64,000 bases of DNA from Ambrosia x helenae. Taxonomy: Eukaryota; Streptophyta; Magnoliopsida; Asterales; Asteraceae. The stretch is taken from assembly GCA_030844895.1 (NCBI GenBank), contig CM061223.1:5132676-5196675 (forward strand), given 5' to 3'. Each line of letters starts with the position of its first letter. The first letter of the stretch is position 1. The position numbers and the translations under genes are program-made. Positions 31,220 through 42,276 of the stretch are shown here, in pieces. The notes below the pieces were generated by a model, which had not been told where the DNA came from, searched no databases, and saw nothing but the letters and a program-made list of their open reading frames with translations.

Positions 31220-31230
31220 GACAATGATCA

Positions 31231-31597
31231 AACTGTTCGGATAGGTAAAGATAAATTCCTAAAAAAACCAACTTCAATAACACATGTGGGGTTTCACCTT
31301 GGGAGATCCTCAATCTAGATAGAATTGGTAATTAATACAAGTTGGTCCATTGTGTTAAGCGGAGCTCCACCTGCTACACCACTTAACGTTCAAAATAAAT
31401 AAAGCATTTAAAATGTAGATAATTAGACGATTTTGACCGTCTTTAGAACCATCAACGTATGAATAAACAAACAAAAGAAATAATTAATTAATTAATAAAT
31501 TTTTTTTTGGAAGATATAAATACCGTAGATGAAGTTGGTGAAGTAGTAGTAGTGATAATTGAAGCAATATGCATCACGATGTGGTACCAGATAATAA
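31231..31597. other. No gene seen
   Basis: AT-rich intergenic sequence without recognisable features. Confidence 0.4.
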
Positions 31598-32148
31598 TAT
31601 ATTTTTTTTTTAAATAAAATTTTTCATTAAAACAAATACGAAAGTTACATTACAATAGAAGGTAGACGGGCAACAAGCTGCGTCGCCACCTCTTTTTGGA
31701 TAGCGAAACCTAGTCTACCAAAGACAAATCTTTGCCCCCCTAGAGATGAACTGTTGTTGTTGACGACCCGTTGGACCCTAGTCAAGAAACGAATAGCTTC
31801 TGGTGCCAGGGAGCCAAAGGTATCAAAGGCCAAAGGGATAAAGACATGTTGGTTCTCTGCACAAGCTTTAGCATGCTTATCTACTTTCTTCGATTCCACT
31901 TTTCTTGATGCTAGCCCAGCTACAAACCCTGTTTCCCTTAACCCAACCAAAGGAGATACCCCTGTGAGGTCCACGCAAGCATGTTTCCCCCTCTCCCAAC
32001 CAAAGACAAGCAGATCTGCTGGTCGCAGGGTAGATCTCCCTTCCGCAGGGTCTGTGAGAAAATTTACAGGGGCCTCCTTTTTTGCGGAAATCCCAGCTCT
32101 TCTCAGGATGTCCCACAAAACGTCTCTTACCCAGTCATTGCCGGTATG
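31598..32148 (-). pseudogene. 5'-truncated LINE, C-terminal end
   Basis: An open minus-strand frame without its own ATG reads DWVRDVLWDILRRAG, RPADLLVFGWERGKHACVDL, and to the stop QLVARLPS. It is the C-terminal third of the plant non-LTR reverse transcriptase family seen more fully at 61949-63060. A tail lies on the plus-strand left side (T run at 31600-31610). Upstream it ends in an AAT microsatellite (32163-32203), as expected of a 5'-truncated retrocopy. The residues PAD...VD are compatible with a PD-(D/E)XK nuclease fold. Confidence 0.7.
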
Positions 32149-32161
32149 TGTAATAATACCC

Positions 32162-32162
<1 letters not shown>

Positions 32163-32203
<41 letters not shown>
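32163..32203. repeat. AAT microsatellite
   Basis: About thirteen AAT units bordering the truncated LINE. Confidence 0.95.
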
Positions 32204-32400
32204 TATTTTTAAATATCATTTAAGATAATCTTATCTGATACATAAAACAATCCTTATTTTAACGCGTAAGTTTTAATCAAAAATTAAAATACTACACATA
32301 TTCAAGTTATAAAAAAATATTTAATGTGTCACTAAAGTACAATAGTACATACATTATTAATTTACAAAATTTACACATAGCCCCCTTCACCCTCACCCCC

Positions 32401-32407
32401 TATATAG
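32401..32407 (+). promoter_or_regulatory. TATA box of kinase gene
   Basis: TATATAG follows a C-rich stretch; transcription would start near 32430. It sits about 200 bp before the 5'UTR intron. Confidence 0.6.
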
Positions 32408-32634
32408 ATAACACCGAGAGCATGTCGATGGTTCTAGAGAGAGAAAGCCTACGATTTTTTAGAGCGAGAAAAAGACGCCAATTACATTTACAGGGAGAAA
32501 AGGGTTTTGTCTTTCTCATCTCTCCCTCTGTATCTTATCTCTTTACCAATAATAATAATAATAATAATATTAATCTCATCATGTCTTGCTCTTGATTCTT
32601 TCTCTGTCATTCTATCTACAGATCTATTCATTCC

Positions 32635-32939
32635 GTAAGTCTTTTCTTTCAATCGTTAGGGTTTTCTTGTTCAATATGATCTTATCTTTATTATTACATG
32701 TCTTTTTCAATAATAATCTTTATTTTGAGCTTCATTTGTAGCTGATTATAATATGTTAGGTGTTTTGTAGAGATAAGTTTGACCTGTATGCTGTATAAAT
32801 TGATGTTATGGTTATGGTTGATGAGTATAGTTATTGTGTGTTTGGATTGATATGTTAAAAGAGTATTATATAAGTGAAGAAACAAATATTATAAAAAAAT
32901 GATTGCTTTTGTTAATAAGTGTTGTTTTGGTGTGTACAG
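32635..32939 (+). other. 5'UTR intron of kinase gene
   Basis: CATTCC|GTAAGT donor at 32635 and TGTGTACAG|ATTAGG acceptor at 32938-32939, with T-rich sequence throughout. Leader introns of this kind often raise expression in plants. Confidence 0.7.
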
Positions 32940-33132
32940 ATTAGGAAGAACAGACTGATTTAATTGAGTAAGATGGATCTGTGAAGAATTGAGGTCTGAT
33001 TATCGTTGTTTTACGATTGTTTACGTGCTATACGGTTTACGGCTATTCGTTTGCAGCTTGTGTTTGGGTTTGGATACCTTTTGGGAGTGAATAGAGAAGT
33101 AGAGAACACCTATAGTTGTCTTTATTTGGTTG

Positions 33133-35043
33133 ATGTCTGCTGACCTGGACAGCCCAGTTCAAACACAAATGGCTGTATCGCTTTTTAGAAGTCCTTTAGG
33201 AAGGGAATACCATGGGAACGCTAGGATCGAAGGGGCGAAAACGACGGGCAGGAGACGTGTTTTTGTTCAAACTGAATCTGGTTGTGTGTTAGGGATGGAG
33301 TTGGATCGGAGTGATAGTGCTCATATGGTTAAGCGTAGGTTACAGATTGCTTTAAATGTTCCGATTGAAGAAAGTTCTTTGACCTTTGGAGATATGGTTT
33401 TTAATAACGATCTCAGTGCCATACGTAATGATTCCGCTCTTCTTTTAACCAGAAATATCTTGCATCGAAGCTCGTCAACTCCTTGTTTATCGCCCACTGG
33501 TAGAGATATACAGCAGAAAGATCAAAGTGGGCCTGTTGAGATCTTGGGCCATTCGAGTAGTTTCGTGGGAACGAAACATCTTGTTGATGAGGTTGTGAAA
33601 GCGATGAAGACTGGAGTTGACCCGATCCCGGTGAATGGGGGACTTGGGGGTGCTTATTATTTCAGGAACAGTAGAGGTGAGAGTGTCGCGATAGTAAAGC
33701 CTACCGATGAAGAACCATTTGCTCCTAATAACCCGAAAGGGTTTGTTGGTAAAGCTCTTGGTCAACCTGGGTTGAAACGTTCAGTTCGGGTAGGTGAAAC
33801 GGGTTTTCGTGAGGTGGCTGCGTATCTTCTTGATTATGATCACTTTGCTAATGTCCCCGCCACTGCATTGGTCAAAATTACACATTCGATTTTCAATGTT
33901 AATGATGGTGTAAGCGAACACAACAAGATTCAAAGAAAGAAGAAACTTTTTAGCAAGATTGCTTCATTTCAGCAGTTCATCCCACATGATTTTGATGCTA
34001 GTGACCACGGGACTTCCAGTTTCCCTGTGTCTGCTGTTCACCGCATTGGTATATTAGATATAAGAATTTTTAACACCGATCGTCACGCGGGAAATCTATT
34101 AGTTAGAAAGCTTAATAGTGATGATGGTAAAAGATTTAGTGAAGTTGAACTCATACCCATCGACCACGGCCTTTGTTTACCTGAAGATCTAGAGGACCCG
34201 TATTTCGAGTGGATCCATTGGGCGCAAGCTTCAATTCCATTTTCAGAGGATGAACTCAAGTACATTGAAAAACTTGACCCGTATGACGATGCAGAGATGT
34301 TAAAAAATGAGCTCCCAATGATACGGGAGGCCTGTTTACGGGTTTTAATCCTCTGCACAGTTTTCTTAAAAGAAGCTGCTGCATATGGTTTGTGTTTGGC
34401 CGAGATAGGTGAAATGATGAGTCGGGAATTTAGGCGTGGTGAAGAGGAACCAAGCGAGCTTGAAGTTCTATGTATGGATGCTAGAAGAATGGTAGCCGAG
34501 AAAGAGGCAGAAAATATGGATGTACCCCCTGAGGTTGAAGCAGAAGAAGATGGATTCCAGTTTGACATCGATTGCGATGATGCAGCGTTTGACTTCACTC
34601 CCAAATTATCATATGAAAACTTGGGTTTCGGATTCGGGAGAACCCCGCTTTCTAAACTTGAAGAGGAGGAAGAAGAAGAAAGTGAAGAGGAAACAGAAGA
34701 TTATGCGCGTCCTGCATTGGGTGAGATACCTTCTGTTTCAAAGCTGTCGTTGAAGATGTTGAGTTTAGGTGACAACAGTGGCATTAGTAAGTTGAAGAGC
34801 CAGAAGACAAAAGCGGAAAGCAGTGGTTACACGGCGGTGAATTCATCATCTGGACACAGAAGTGCGAATGAGCCGCTTGCAGCCGGTGCCAGCTTTGTGA
34901 AGCTAGGTGACATGAATGAAGATCAGTGGGATATGTTTCTAGAGATTTTTCAAGAGCTGCTATACCCTGCGTTTGCGAAACGGAAGTCCATTGCAATGGG
35001 TCAAAGGCAGAGACAGAGGCTGGGGACTTCTTGCCAGTTTTGA
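33133..35043 (+). CDS. PI4Kgamma: Phosphatidylinositol 4-kinase gamma with ubiquitin-like domain
   Basis: Single-exon coding region of 636 residues from the ATG at 33133 (the codon before it is TTG). An N-terminal ubiquitin-like domain covers about residues 40-115 (RRRVFVQTESGCVLGMELDR, LTFGDMVFNNDL). The kinase domain spans about 165-430: ATP-binding GGAYYFRNSRGESVAIVKP with lysine near 189, catalytic NTDRHAGNLLV with aspartate near 316, metal-binding IDHG with aspartate near 344, and EDPYFEWIHWAQA. An acidic stretch lies near 510-525 and the C-terminus holds DMNEDQWDMFLEIFQELLYP. It resembles Arabidopsis type II PI4Kgamma 5-8 proteins; some members of the group act as Ser/Thr kinases, so lipid kinase activity is inferred. 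All key residues are present and no break is seen. It converges with the glycosylase gene. Confidence 0.95.
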   Translation: MSADLDSPVQTQMAVSLFRSPLGREYHGNARIEGAKTTGRRRVFVQTESGCVLGMELDRSDSAHMVKRRLQIALNVPIEESSLTFGDMVFNNDLSAIRNDSALLLTRNILHRSSSTPCLSPTGRDIQQKDQSGPVEILGHSSSFVGTKHLVDEVVKAMKTGVDPIPVNGGLGGAYYFRNSRGESVAIVKPTDEEPFAPNNPKGFVGKALGQPGLKRSVRVGETGFREVAAYLLDYDHFANVPATALVKITHSIFNVNDGVSEHNKIQRKKKLFSKIASFQQFIPHDFDASDHGTSSFPVSAVHRIGILDIRIFNTDRHAGNLLVRKLNSDDGKRFSEVELIPIDHGLCLPEDLEDPYFEWIHWAQASIPFSEDELKYIEKLDPYDDAEMLKNELPMIREACLRVLILCTVFLKEAAAYGLCLAEIGEMMSREFRRGEEEPSELEVLCMDARRMVAEKEAENMDVPPEVEAEEDGFQFDIDCDDAAFDFTPKLSYENLGFGFGRTPLSKLEEEEEEESEEETEDYARPALGEIPSVSKLSLKMLSLGDNSGISKLKSQKTKAESSGYTAVNSSSGHRSANEPLAAGASFVKLGDMNEDQWDMFLEIFQELLYPAFAKRKSIAMGQRQRQRLGTSCQF

Positions 35044-35238
35044 GATAGGATTACTTCTATGTTGCTGGTTATATGGGTTTGACTTTGAATAAGTTGACCT
35101 GCAGTCTTGTGGGCCGGGTTTTAGTGTTATTTAGTTTGTAGGGTTTAGTGCTTTTATTTTAGTTTTAATGGTAAATATTCTTCCTCGAGACCTTTAGCTG
35201 TTATTTTGGTTATTTGTTGTTTCATTGTAATGTTTATA

Positions 35239-35244
35239 AATAAA
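35239..35244 (+). terminator. Polyadenylation signal of kinase gene
   Basis: AATAAA about 195 bp after the stop, preceded by T-rich and TGTA-containing sequence. Confidence 0.65.
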
Positions 35245-35837
35245 TTCTTTTATAGACATAGTTTGATTGTATTTGTACATATTTATTTTGCCACGGATAG
35301 TCTTGCGGGCGGGTTGAACTGTCTTACCATTCCTAAGACCGAGTTTTGATTTGCCAAGTGAAACCCCTTTTAACGATTATCTTGGTATATGTTAATCGCG
35401 TGAGGTGTACGAGAGGATATACGCTGGGTCGTACCTTTTTAGACAGTTTCATTAGGCGGGTCGGACCTTTTAAGACAGTTTCATATGTTAGGCCTCATTA
35501 AGGAGACCCTTTTAGACATATTCATATTAAAACAAACGTACCTGGTAAAATCTCATTAGAAACAAGGTCTAGTTTAAGACTTGTGTACTCAATACCTTAA
35601 CTTTCAACAGAAAATTTTCATCAACATTAAAAGTCTTATTATTTACATAAATGTTTTTATTACAAAAGATATCCTCACTTATAATTAAACTTCTGAACAA
35701 GATCAAGCCCATGCCAATATACATTACATACACACCAATATAAATCAAATAGAAATGCATCCACTGTGAAATAAAATCAATAATGTTAAAATAAACAACT
35801 CTCTCCCTCTATATATATATCTGATAAATACTTGAGG
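35245..35837. other. Convergent intergenic region
   Basis: The 3' ends of the kinase (+) and glycosylase (-) genes face each other here. No other feature seen. Confidence 0.5.
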
Positions 35838-37924
35838 TTAGACATGTCTCCATGGTCTTTCAGCAAGATTCACACATTCACTAAATCTAAAACAGTCAAC
35901 AAGATGGTCAATGCTCATTCCAGCAGCCTGCATGAATGAATAAACAATCACTGGTCCAACCAATCGAAACCCGTGCTTCAATAAATCTTTGCTAATGGCT
36001 TCTGCTTTTGGTGTTCTTAGAGGAACATTTCTTGAATGTCTGCATCTGTTAATGGTGGGCTTATAATTTACTGATCCCCACATATAGCCACTGAATGATC
36101 CATGTGCTTTAGCAATCTGCATCAATCATTGTTAAACATATAAATCTTTAAAAAATGTTTATGTTAATCTCTGCAATGACCCTTGAGTTGTAAACTTACT
36201 TTGAGGATGCATCTGGCGTTTTCAACTATGCATCTGACTCTACTTTCGGCTAACATTATGTCCTTGTTGGAGGCTATTTCCATGATCTCGTCCTCTCCCA
36301 TCTTAGCAACAATGTTCGGTTCAAATCCAGCGAAAGCTTCCCTACATTAATGAACAAAAAAATGTTTCAAAATCTTAATGGTTCTAACAACATATACTAA
36401 ACATGTTGGTTTTTTTTTTTTACCTGAAAAGATTCTTCCTTTTCAAGATTTCAGTCCAATTGTAATCCATTAACATTCCACACAATGACAGCAGCTCAAA
36501 CAGTTGACTGTTAATTATTTGGAAGTCATTACAAGTTAGCTTTCGCTTACTACCCGATCAACCATTATTTACAGAAAGTAAAAAAAAAGGGATGGAGATT
36601 TACTTGTCATCATACACGGGAACTCCCCAGCATTCGTCATGAAACTGTACATAAAGTTTATCTGAACAAAAAAAAAAAAAAAAAAAAAAAAACCATTAAA
36701 GTCCTGAATTTGTGCATTGATCGCAAGTCGTTAACTATATTGTGTCGCTAAGTACATAAAAAATAATATACATTTTACAAGATGTTTTCTTGGCTCATGT
36801 TTCTGGTGCATTGGGTCGCCTTAATGTCTTTCAAATGGTGTCAATACTGAATGTTTAAACTATCAATAGAACACTAGAGTGGTTGTAGAAATAACATATT
36901 TTATTTATGTCCATAATTAATTCAAGAGTTATGACAAGGGGATTAAAGTTTGGTATATTAGGTTTTATGTTTCTGTCATACCAAACACCAAACTATAATT
37001 ATATCCAACTAGGAAATTAGTATATTACTAATGAACTACATGACTCATTAAACTAGTTCAACATTTTATAGATGCTCTTTTGAACATGAATAAACAATAC
37101 TAGATCAACATTTTGTAGGTAGCAAGGAATAGATTCTATGCCAAGTTGAAATTCACTTGTCTTTTTGTCTAGTTTGAGAGTAGATGCTCTTGTAACAGAT
37201 TAATTATGTTGTATCATTTCTATAATTAGATTTAATAATAATATTGACACAAAACTCTCATGAAATCAATAATGTAGTGCACACTACAAGTGTTCTTGGA
37301 ATTCATTGAGAATATGCTAACAACAAATTCGCGACTTGCGCACACTATTGTAGAAGAAAATATTCACGCGTAAATGTTTATAAAAACTGACATAAGTTTA
37401 AACCATTTTTGAACATGTGTAAGGTAGAAAAAGTGTGTTAGTTAATCTAATATTTATTCGTTGGAACGGTAACTAACTACTCAACCATATAAAAACTCAA
37501 ACTTACCGCTATTTTTAGTAATCCAGTTGCATCTTCTCAAGCCATCCTCGCTGTTGCTAGGATCCAAACTCGGTTGTGGAACTAAACCATGAGCACTAGT
37601 TTTAGCAGCCGGTAGATCTCTTCGAGCAGGAGTTGGTGATGGTGATGGTGATCTTGTTGGTGATGGTGCGATAAGTTGAAGTGCAGACGAGATGGTCTGC
37701 TCAAGTGTAGAAGAAGAATCTGTAAACGAGCCACTCGAGTTATGCGAAAGAGTTAAAGAAAGTGAAGATAGGGAAAGAAGTGAGCTTGTTTTATGTATCC
37801 CAACAGGATAAACTTTCTTCAAGTGTTTTGATAACAGATTTTGAGTTGATGAAAGCTTTTCTTTTTCTCTTATGCTATTGTTCTTCTTCTCTACAATGTT
37901 TCTCCTCATGTTTTCTTTAGACAT
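35838..37924 (-). CDS. TAG: DNA-3-methyladenine glycosylase I (TAG family)
   Basis: Five exons: 37507-37924, 36604-36661, 36424-36507, 36200-36341, 35838-36116. All introns are GT-AG and the sum, 981 nt, encodes 326 residues. The N-terminal about 125 residues are Ser/Pro-rich (plant extension, possible nuclear or plastid targeting). The TAG domain follows: RRCNWITKNS, YVQFHDECWGVPVYDD, LFELLSLCGMLMDYNW, GFRLVGPVIVYSFMQAAG, MSIDHLVDCFRF. Cys132, His147, His305 and Cys309 match the zinc-binding C/H/H/C of bacterial TAG with the same H-x3-C spacing. The enzyme excises N3-methyladenine from alkylated DNA in base-excision repair. MLMDYNW differs from the ALAE-x-W I recall in many plant relatives, so this is a divergent subgroup. 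No break is seen. Confidence 0.93.
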
Positions 37925-38006
37925 TTTTGGAAATAGGAAAGAGAAGATTAAATTAATAAATATTACGTTAGAGAACTATTGATATAATTTAGTTTGGGTT
38001 AATGGA

Positions 38007-38017
38007 TATTTATATAG
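38007..38017 (-). promoter_or_regulatory. TATA box of glycosylase gene
   Basis: Minus strand CTATATAAATA about 85 bp upstream of the ATG at 37924. Confidence 0.65.
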
Positions 38018-38235
38018 ATGAGATGATGGTTGGTGAAATGCTGTGATTTGTTTATGTACCACTAGCACCTTATTTTTCTCACGTATTCAAACCAAAATAA
38101 TCACCTTATTTTGAAAATGACAGTTGAATATGAATATAGGTAATAGGATGGTCTATCATCTATATCTATATGACAATATATATATATATAACTTAATTCT
38201 CAAGACGAGTACTGTATAAGTTAATCTGATTTTGA

Positions 38236-38451
38236 GGGTGTTTGGAATTGCGTTTTGAATCTGATTTTTAGATTATTGCGTTTTGAAAACGCAGATAATC
38301 AATTTTTAGTGTTTGGGATTGCGTTTTGAAAATACAGATAAACAGTTTTTTAGGCTACCAAAACGCAATAATTTATAAGCAGCTCCACCCCTGCTTTTTC
38401 AAAACGCATAATCTATTTTGAATAATCAATCCCAAAGACCCAAACACCCCC
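38236..38451. mobile_element. MITE with GGGTGTTTGG ends
   Basis: Inverted ends GGGTGTTTGG and CCAAACACCC, with ATTGCGTTTTGAA reiterated in both orientations inside. About 215 bp. I could not settle a target duplication, so the superfamily (hAT or Harbinger) is open. Confidence 0.6.
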
Positions 38452-38453
38452 TT

Positions 38454-39906
38454 TAAATTTTAATGAGAGTTTTCTTTGATTGACTATACATTTTATTAAA
38501 TTATGAGTTAAATTCGGAAGTGCATCAGATTTTTTTTTTTAAAATGTCGTATGTCGTCACTACATGAAAAAGGATATTTTAAATGTCCATAACTGTCGCA
38601 AACACTTTTGTGATGAAAATAATCGATTGAAAATAGTATCGTTGGAATTTGTGACGAAAATAAACTTGTGAAATTCGTGCAAATAACGTTTTTAGTAGCA
38701 TTATTATAACTTATAATAATGATACTAAGTTAAACAATGTAAAATTTATGATTTATAAGACATGAAGACCCATTTTATTTTACTAGATGAAAAGTGGCAT
38801 GATTATGGTCCATTTTACCAGCTAAATCAATAATATTAAAACCAGGAACTTGCAGAACTTAACTTACAAGTATTATTTAATAATCAGCATTGATATAAAG
38901 ACAAATGTTTCAAGATATAAAGTACATTTTTTTAACAACTGAAAAGAAAGCACATTATGTATGCATGTTTATATTTCTAGTAATTAAAGTGGTTGGCATG
39001 TGAGTCTCAGAAAGGTATGAAAAAACTTAAGTCCCACTCCAGTTGCATATATTTGTAAGTTTGAGGCATACCCATTGCCCAAATAGAAAAAGATATCCCA
39101 TCTGTTATTCTTCCTGGTCTTTTACTACATGCTCACAGTCTTATAGGTATCATGATGCTATTCTCACACTAATATGCCTTATTATTTTAAAAAAATTTAC
39201 AAGGTAGGGAAAGATGAGAAGAGGCCCATAGATGCCTCTATGACACCTAATAGCTAGCCCATCATGTTTGTGATTTAAAAATGTAAATTTTATTTTTCAT
39301 ATATTCATTAAAAAAGCTTTGTTTGTTTTCTATACATGACAATATGACATGATGCTTTCCTATGGTAACTAAACTTTCAATTTCTTCATGTGGAATGTTA
39401 ATCAAGAGATTGCGGCTTTTGGCTCATATACGTAGGTATGGTTGAGCGTAGCGGTTGTTAACCGTTAGCGGAAGTTAAAATAATGTTGACGAAATTGTTA
39501 AAAAAAGATTGTTGTGCAAGTATATTTGAAAGGAATGTTGATATATAATATATGTGGCATTTGTTTTGCATTAGGTTGAGTTGTTCCTTTTGAGATTGAA
39601 TAGAACCAATTATGCTAACTATTCACATAAAGTTATCAACTCTCAACAACCTCCATCTCATCTTTATATGTAATGTCAAATTGGTTCAAACCTCCTTGAA
39701 CTCACCTACATTGCCATAACTCAACCTAAACCTCCTTCAATTAATGCAAACTTACATTGCAAACATAATTCAACCTAATCCTCCATCAATAATAGTCTTA
39801 GAACCAATGGAACAGAAGTTGTGTCCTCTCCACCCAACAATGGAAACAAAGATCGCCACAACACTTCTAGTTTATAAGCCATTTAAATCATGATTTGGTA
39901 GTCTTA
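38454..39906. other. Intergenic, no gene seen
   Basis: AT-rich. At 38558 CACTACATGAAAAAGG resembles a CACTA terminus, followed by GTGATGAAAATAA/GTGACGAAAATAA repeats, but no partner end was found. Confidence 0.4.
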
Positions 39907-40227
39907 GAGCACTCACATCCCATCCACCAAATATATGTGAGTGTGTCCACCAAATTATATGGGGTGAGTGTAAGTGGTTGTGAGTGAAGGAGAGAGAAAA
40001 TATTTGGTGGAAGCACTGTTCCACCCTAAATATGAAAAGCTACTGTTCACCCCTATATATATTTTAATATTTTTGTAAGTAGTTGTGAGTGAGGAGAGAG
40101 AAAATGTAATGATAAACGTATGAAAAAGTATTATTATTTTAATTAGGATAGAGAAGATTTAAGGATGAAGTAGTGATTTTTAGTGTAATTTGATGGATAG
40201 GATTTAATGGATGGGATGTGAATGCTC
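39907..40227. mobile_element. Tourist-like (PIF/Harbinger) MITE
   Basis: Inverted ends GAGCACTCACATCCCATCCA and, on the complement, GAGCATTCACATCCCATCCA, flanked by TTA on both sides (39904-39906, 40228-40230). 321 bp, non-coding. A 3-bp TTA duplication is the hallmark of PIF/Harbinger. Confidence 0.8.
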
Positions 40228-40774
40228 TTATTTGGTGAAACAAATAATTAACAAATAATCCTAATTCTAATTTAATCCCATTAACTTATCCTATCAAGTT
40301 TAGGCCCATTTAAACAAATAATCCTAATTCTAATTTAATCCATTAATGTTTTAAAATGCAAACCCATTTAAAGACTCAAAGAGCTAAAACCCATTAACTT
40401 GTACTATTTACAGTAGGCCCATATTGAGTTTATATTTTTCTGGTCCATTTTTTCGGCTTGTTCAAAGTCCTCGAATTTTCAAGGATTCTTTTGGATCCCT
40501 CTGAAAATGTCAAAGGGGTTTAAAAAGAATATGAGGTGGTGGAGGATGAAGTAATTTAGTTTTTTACAACATTAACATTAGCTAATATGTAATATGTTGT
40601 AATATGTAATAACAAGGGACCATATTCTCCATAGGTGGATGTGTCAATCCAGCAAGGGTCAACGGAGAAGGGAGAATCTAAGCACGAACCAATAATGTTA
40701 ATGAATATGCAGCTTTGTTTATCAAGCACATTAAATCACTATGGGTTCATGTCATGTACATCTCTTTTGTATGA

Positions 40775-40839
40775 TATATAAACACTTCTAGCTTGTCGCA
40801 AACATAAATTCCTTTATGGCTAGTGAGTTTGTCATTGTG
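40775..40839 (+). promoter_or_regulatory. Promoter and first-exon-like sequence
   Basis: TATATAAA at 40775-40782, a CAAACATAAATTCC leader, then ATG at 40816 reading MASEFVIV up to a GTAAGA donor at 40840. This looks like the start of a plant gene, but no downstream exon could be recognised before the repeats at 41100. It may be the 5' remnant of a truncated gene, or chance. Confidence 0.3.
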
Positions 40840-41084
40840 GTAAGAATACACTTTTTTTTTATGTAAAAGATAATTACTTGAACCAAATGTGATGTTTAAT
40901 GTCATTAAGAAGTAACTACTTGATGGTTATTATTTTGTTGGACTAAGATCCATTTGGTCCCTGCAATGTACATTCTATCCATTTGATACTAATAGAAGAA
41001 TTGTAAGTTTTAGAGAGTCAAGAAAGAAGATCAGGTGAAAAACAACGCATTTATCATCACTGTGTGCAACATTAGCAACTTAGC

Positions 41085-41161
41085 ATTGCATCATCATCAT
41101 ACTCAGTTAATCTCACCTATAGCAAAACTAAGGTAGGGTCTGAGGAGGGTAAGATGTAGAC
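41085..41161 (+). mobile_element. Non-LTR retroelement tail module
   Basis: The block TAGGGTCTGAGGAGGGTAAG, continuing after the MITE insertion as ACAGCCTTACCTCTACC at 41662-41678, matches the 3' tail recalled for plant RTE-type LINEs and related SINEs. A degraded version lies at about 47690-47750. Confidence 0.45.
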
Positions 41162-41655
41162 CATAGTTGTTAAAAGTCATCGCCTCTTGCGCCTAGGCCC
41201 ATTTTTTAGGCGAGGCGATGCATTTGCGCTTTGAGTCGAGAAAACTGCGCTTTAATTCTCCAAGTGATGGTATAGGCGCAGGTTTCAGCTAGATTCCGAA
41301 ATTCCAGAGAGTTTCCAGCCAAATTCGTTAAACTATGGCTAGATTCCTACCAGATTTCTACTTTTATCTAAGGAAAACTACTTCTATACACTAATACATC
41401 AATATTTCAAAACTTTTGATACTAGCACCAAATTCGTTAAACTATGGCTAGATTCCAACCAGATTTCTACTTTTATCTGAGAAAAACTACTTATATACAC
41501 TAATACATCAATATTTCAAAACTTTTGATACTAGCTAAATGAAAGATAGTATTATTTTAATATATGTTTACTTTATTTTCTTTTTTCGCTTTTTTTTATC
41601 TCAGTCCCTCGCTTTTTTTGCGCCTTGAGTGCGCCTAGCGCCTTTGATAATTATG
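41162..41655. mobile_element. hAT MITE with internal duplication
   Basis: Ends CATAGTTGTTAAAAG and, on the complement, CATAATTATCAAAGG, with GGCG/CGCC-rich subterminal sequence. Flanked by ATGTAGAC at 41154-41161 and 41656-41663. It interrupts the retroelement tail. Inside, a unit of about 110 bp starting CAAATTCGTTAAACTATGGC is repeated in tandem (about 41318-41427 and 41428-41535). Confidence 0.8.
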
Positions 41656-41663
41656 ATGTAGAC

Positions 41664-42276
41664 AGCCTTACCTCTACCTATACAAATAATAATTATTATT
41701 CTATCCAAATAATAATTATATGATTATCTTGTTATGATGCAACTATAAAATGCACGTTAAAAGAGTCCGTAAAGACTTCATAGTCTATCATACCATCACA
41801 TACAACTCAATTCATAGTCATCGAAATGTCATGTGAAAGACAACTTAACTTGTGGAGATTTGAAGGCTTAGCAAGACGTACACAAATCATAATAACCATA
41901 ATAACTATTTATTGAAGACCGAAGTATACAAGATTATCATTCTTACATCCACTTCTTTCACATAAACATAAAAATACAAGAAACAAAAGCAAAACTATGA
42001 AGAGATAATATATGAAAAAACACAAGCTACCAAAGAAACAACACTACGTCTATTATTTCTTTTTTTTTTTTAAGCTCAAAAACATGATTACGTAGTAGTA
42101 ATATAGATAGTTTACATTATTTTCATTTTTTCCTTTTGACTTTTAATTATATAAAGCAAGTGACCTCCCGAATCTTTGGGCATAATAACTCGACAAACCA
42201 CCTGCTTAATGGAAAAAAGTCAAATAACAAAACTGAAAATGAAAATATTAATGTAAACAATTAGACCACCGTTTAA
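41664..42276. other. Intergenic, no gene seen
   Basis: AT-rich; presumably includes the 3'UTR of the peptide gene on the minus strand in its last few hundred bases. Confidence 0.4.

Noticed and set aside
31754..32223. Plus-strand frames of 80-152 residues
   Set aside because: Antisense shadows of the minus-strand LINE fragment.
34083..34604. 173-residue minus-strand Ser-rich frame
   Set aside because: Antisense shadow of the kinase coding region.
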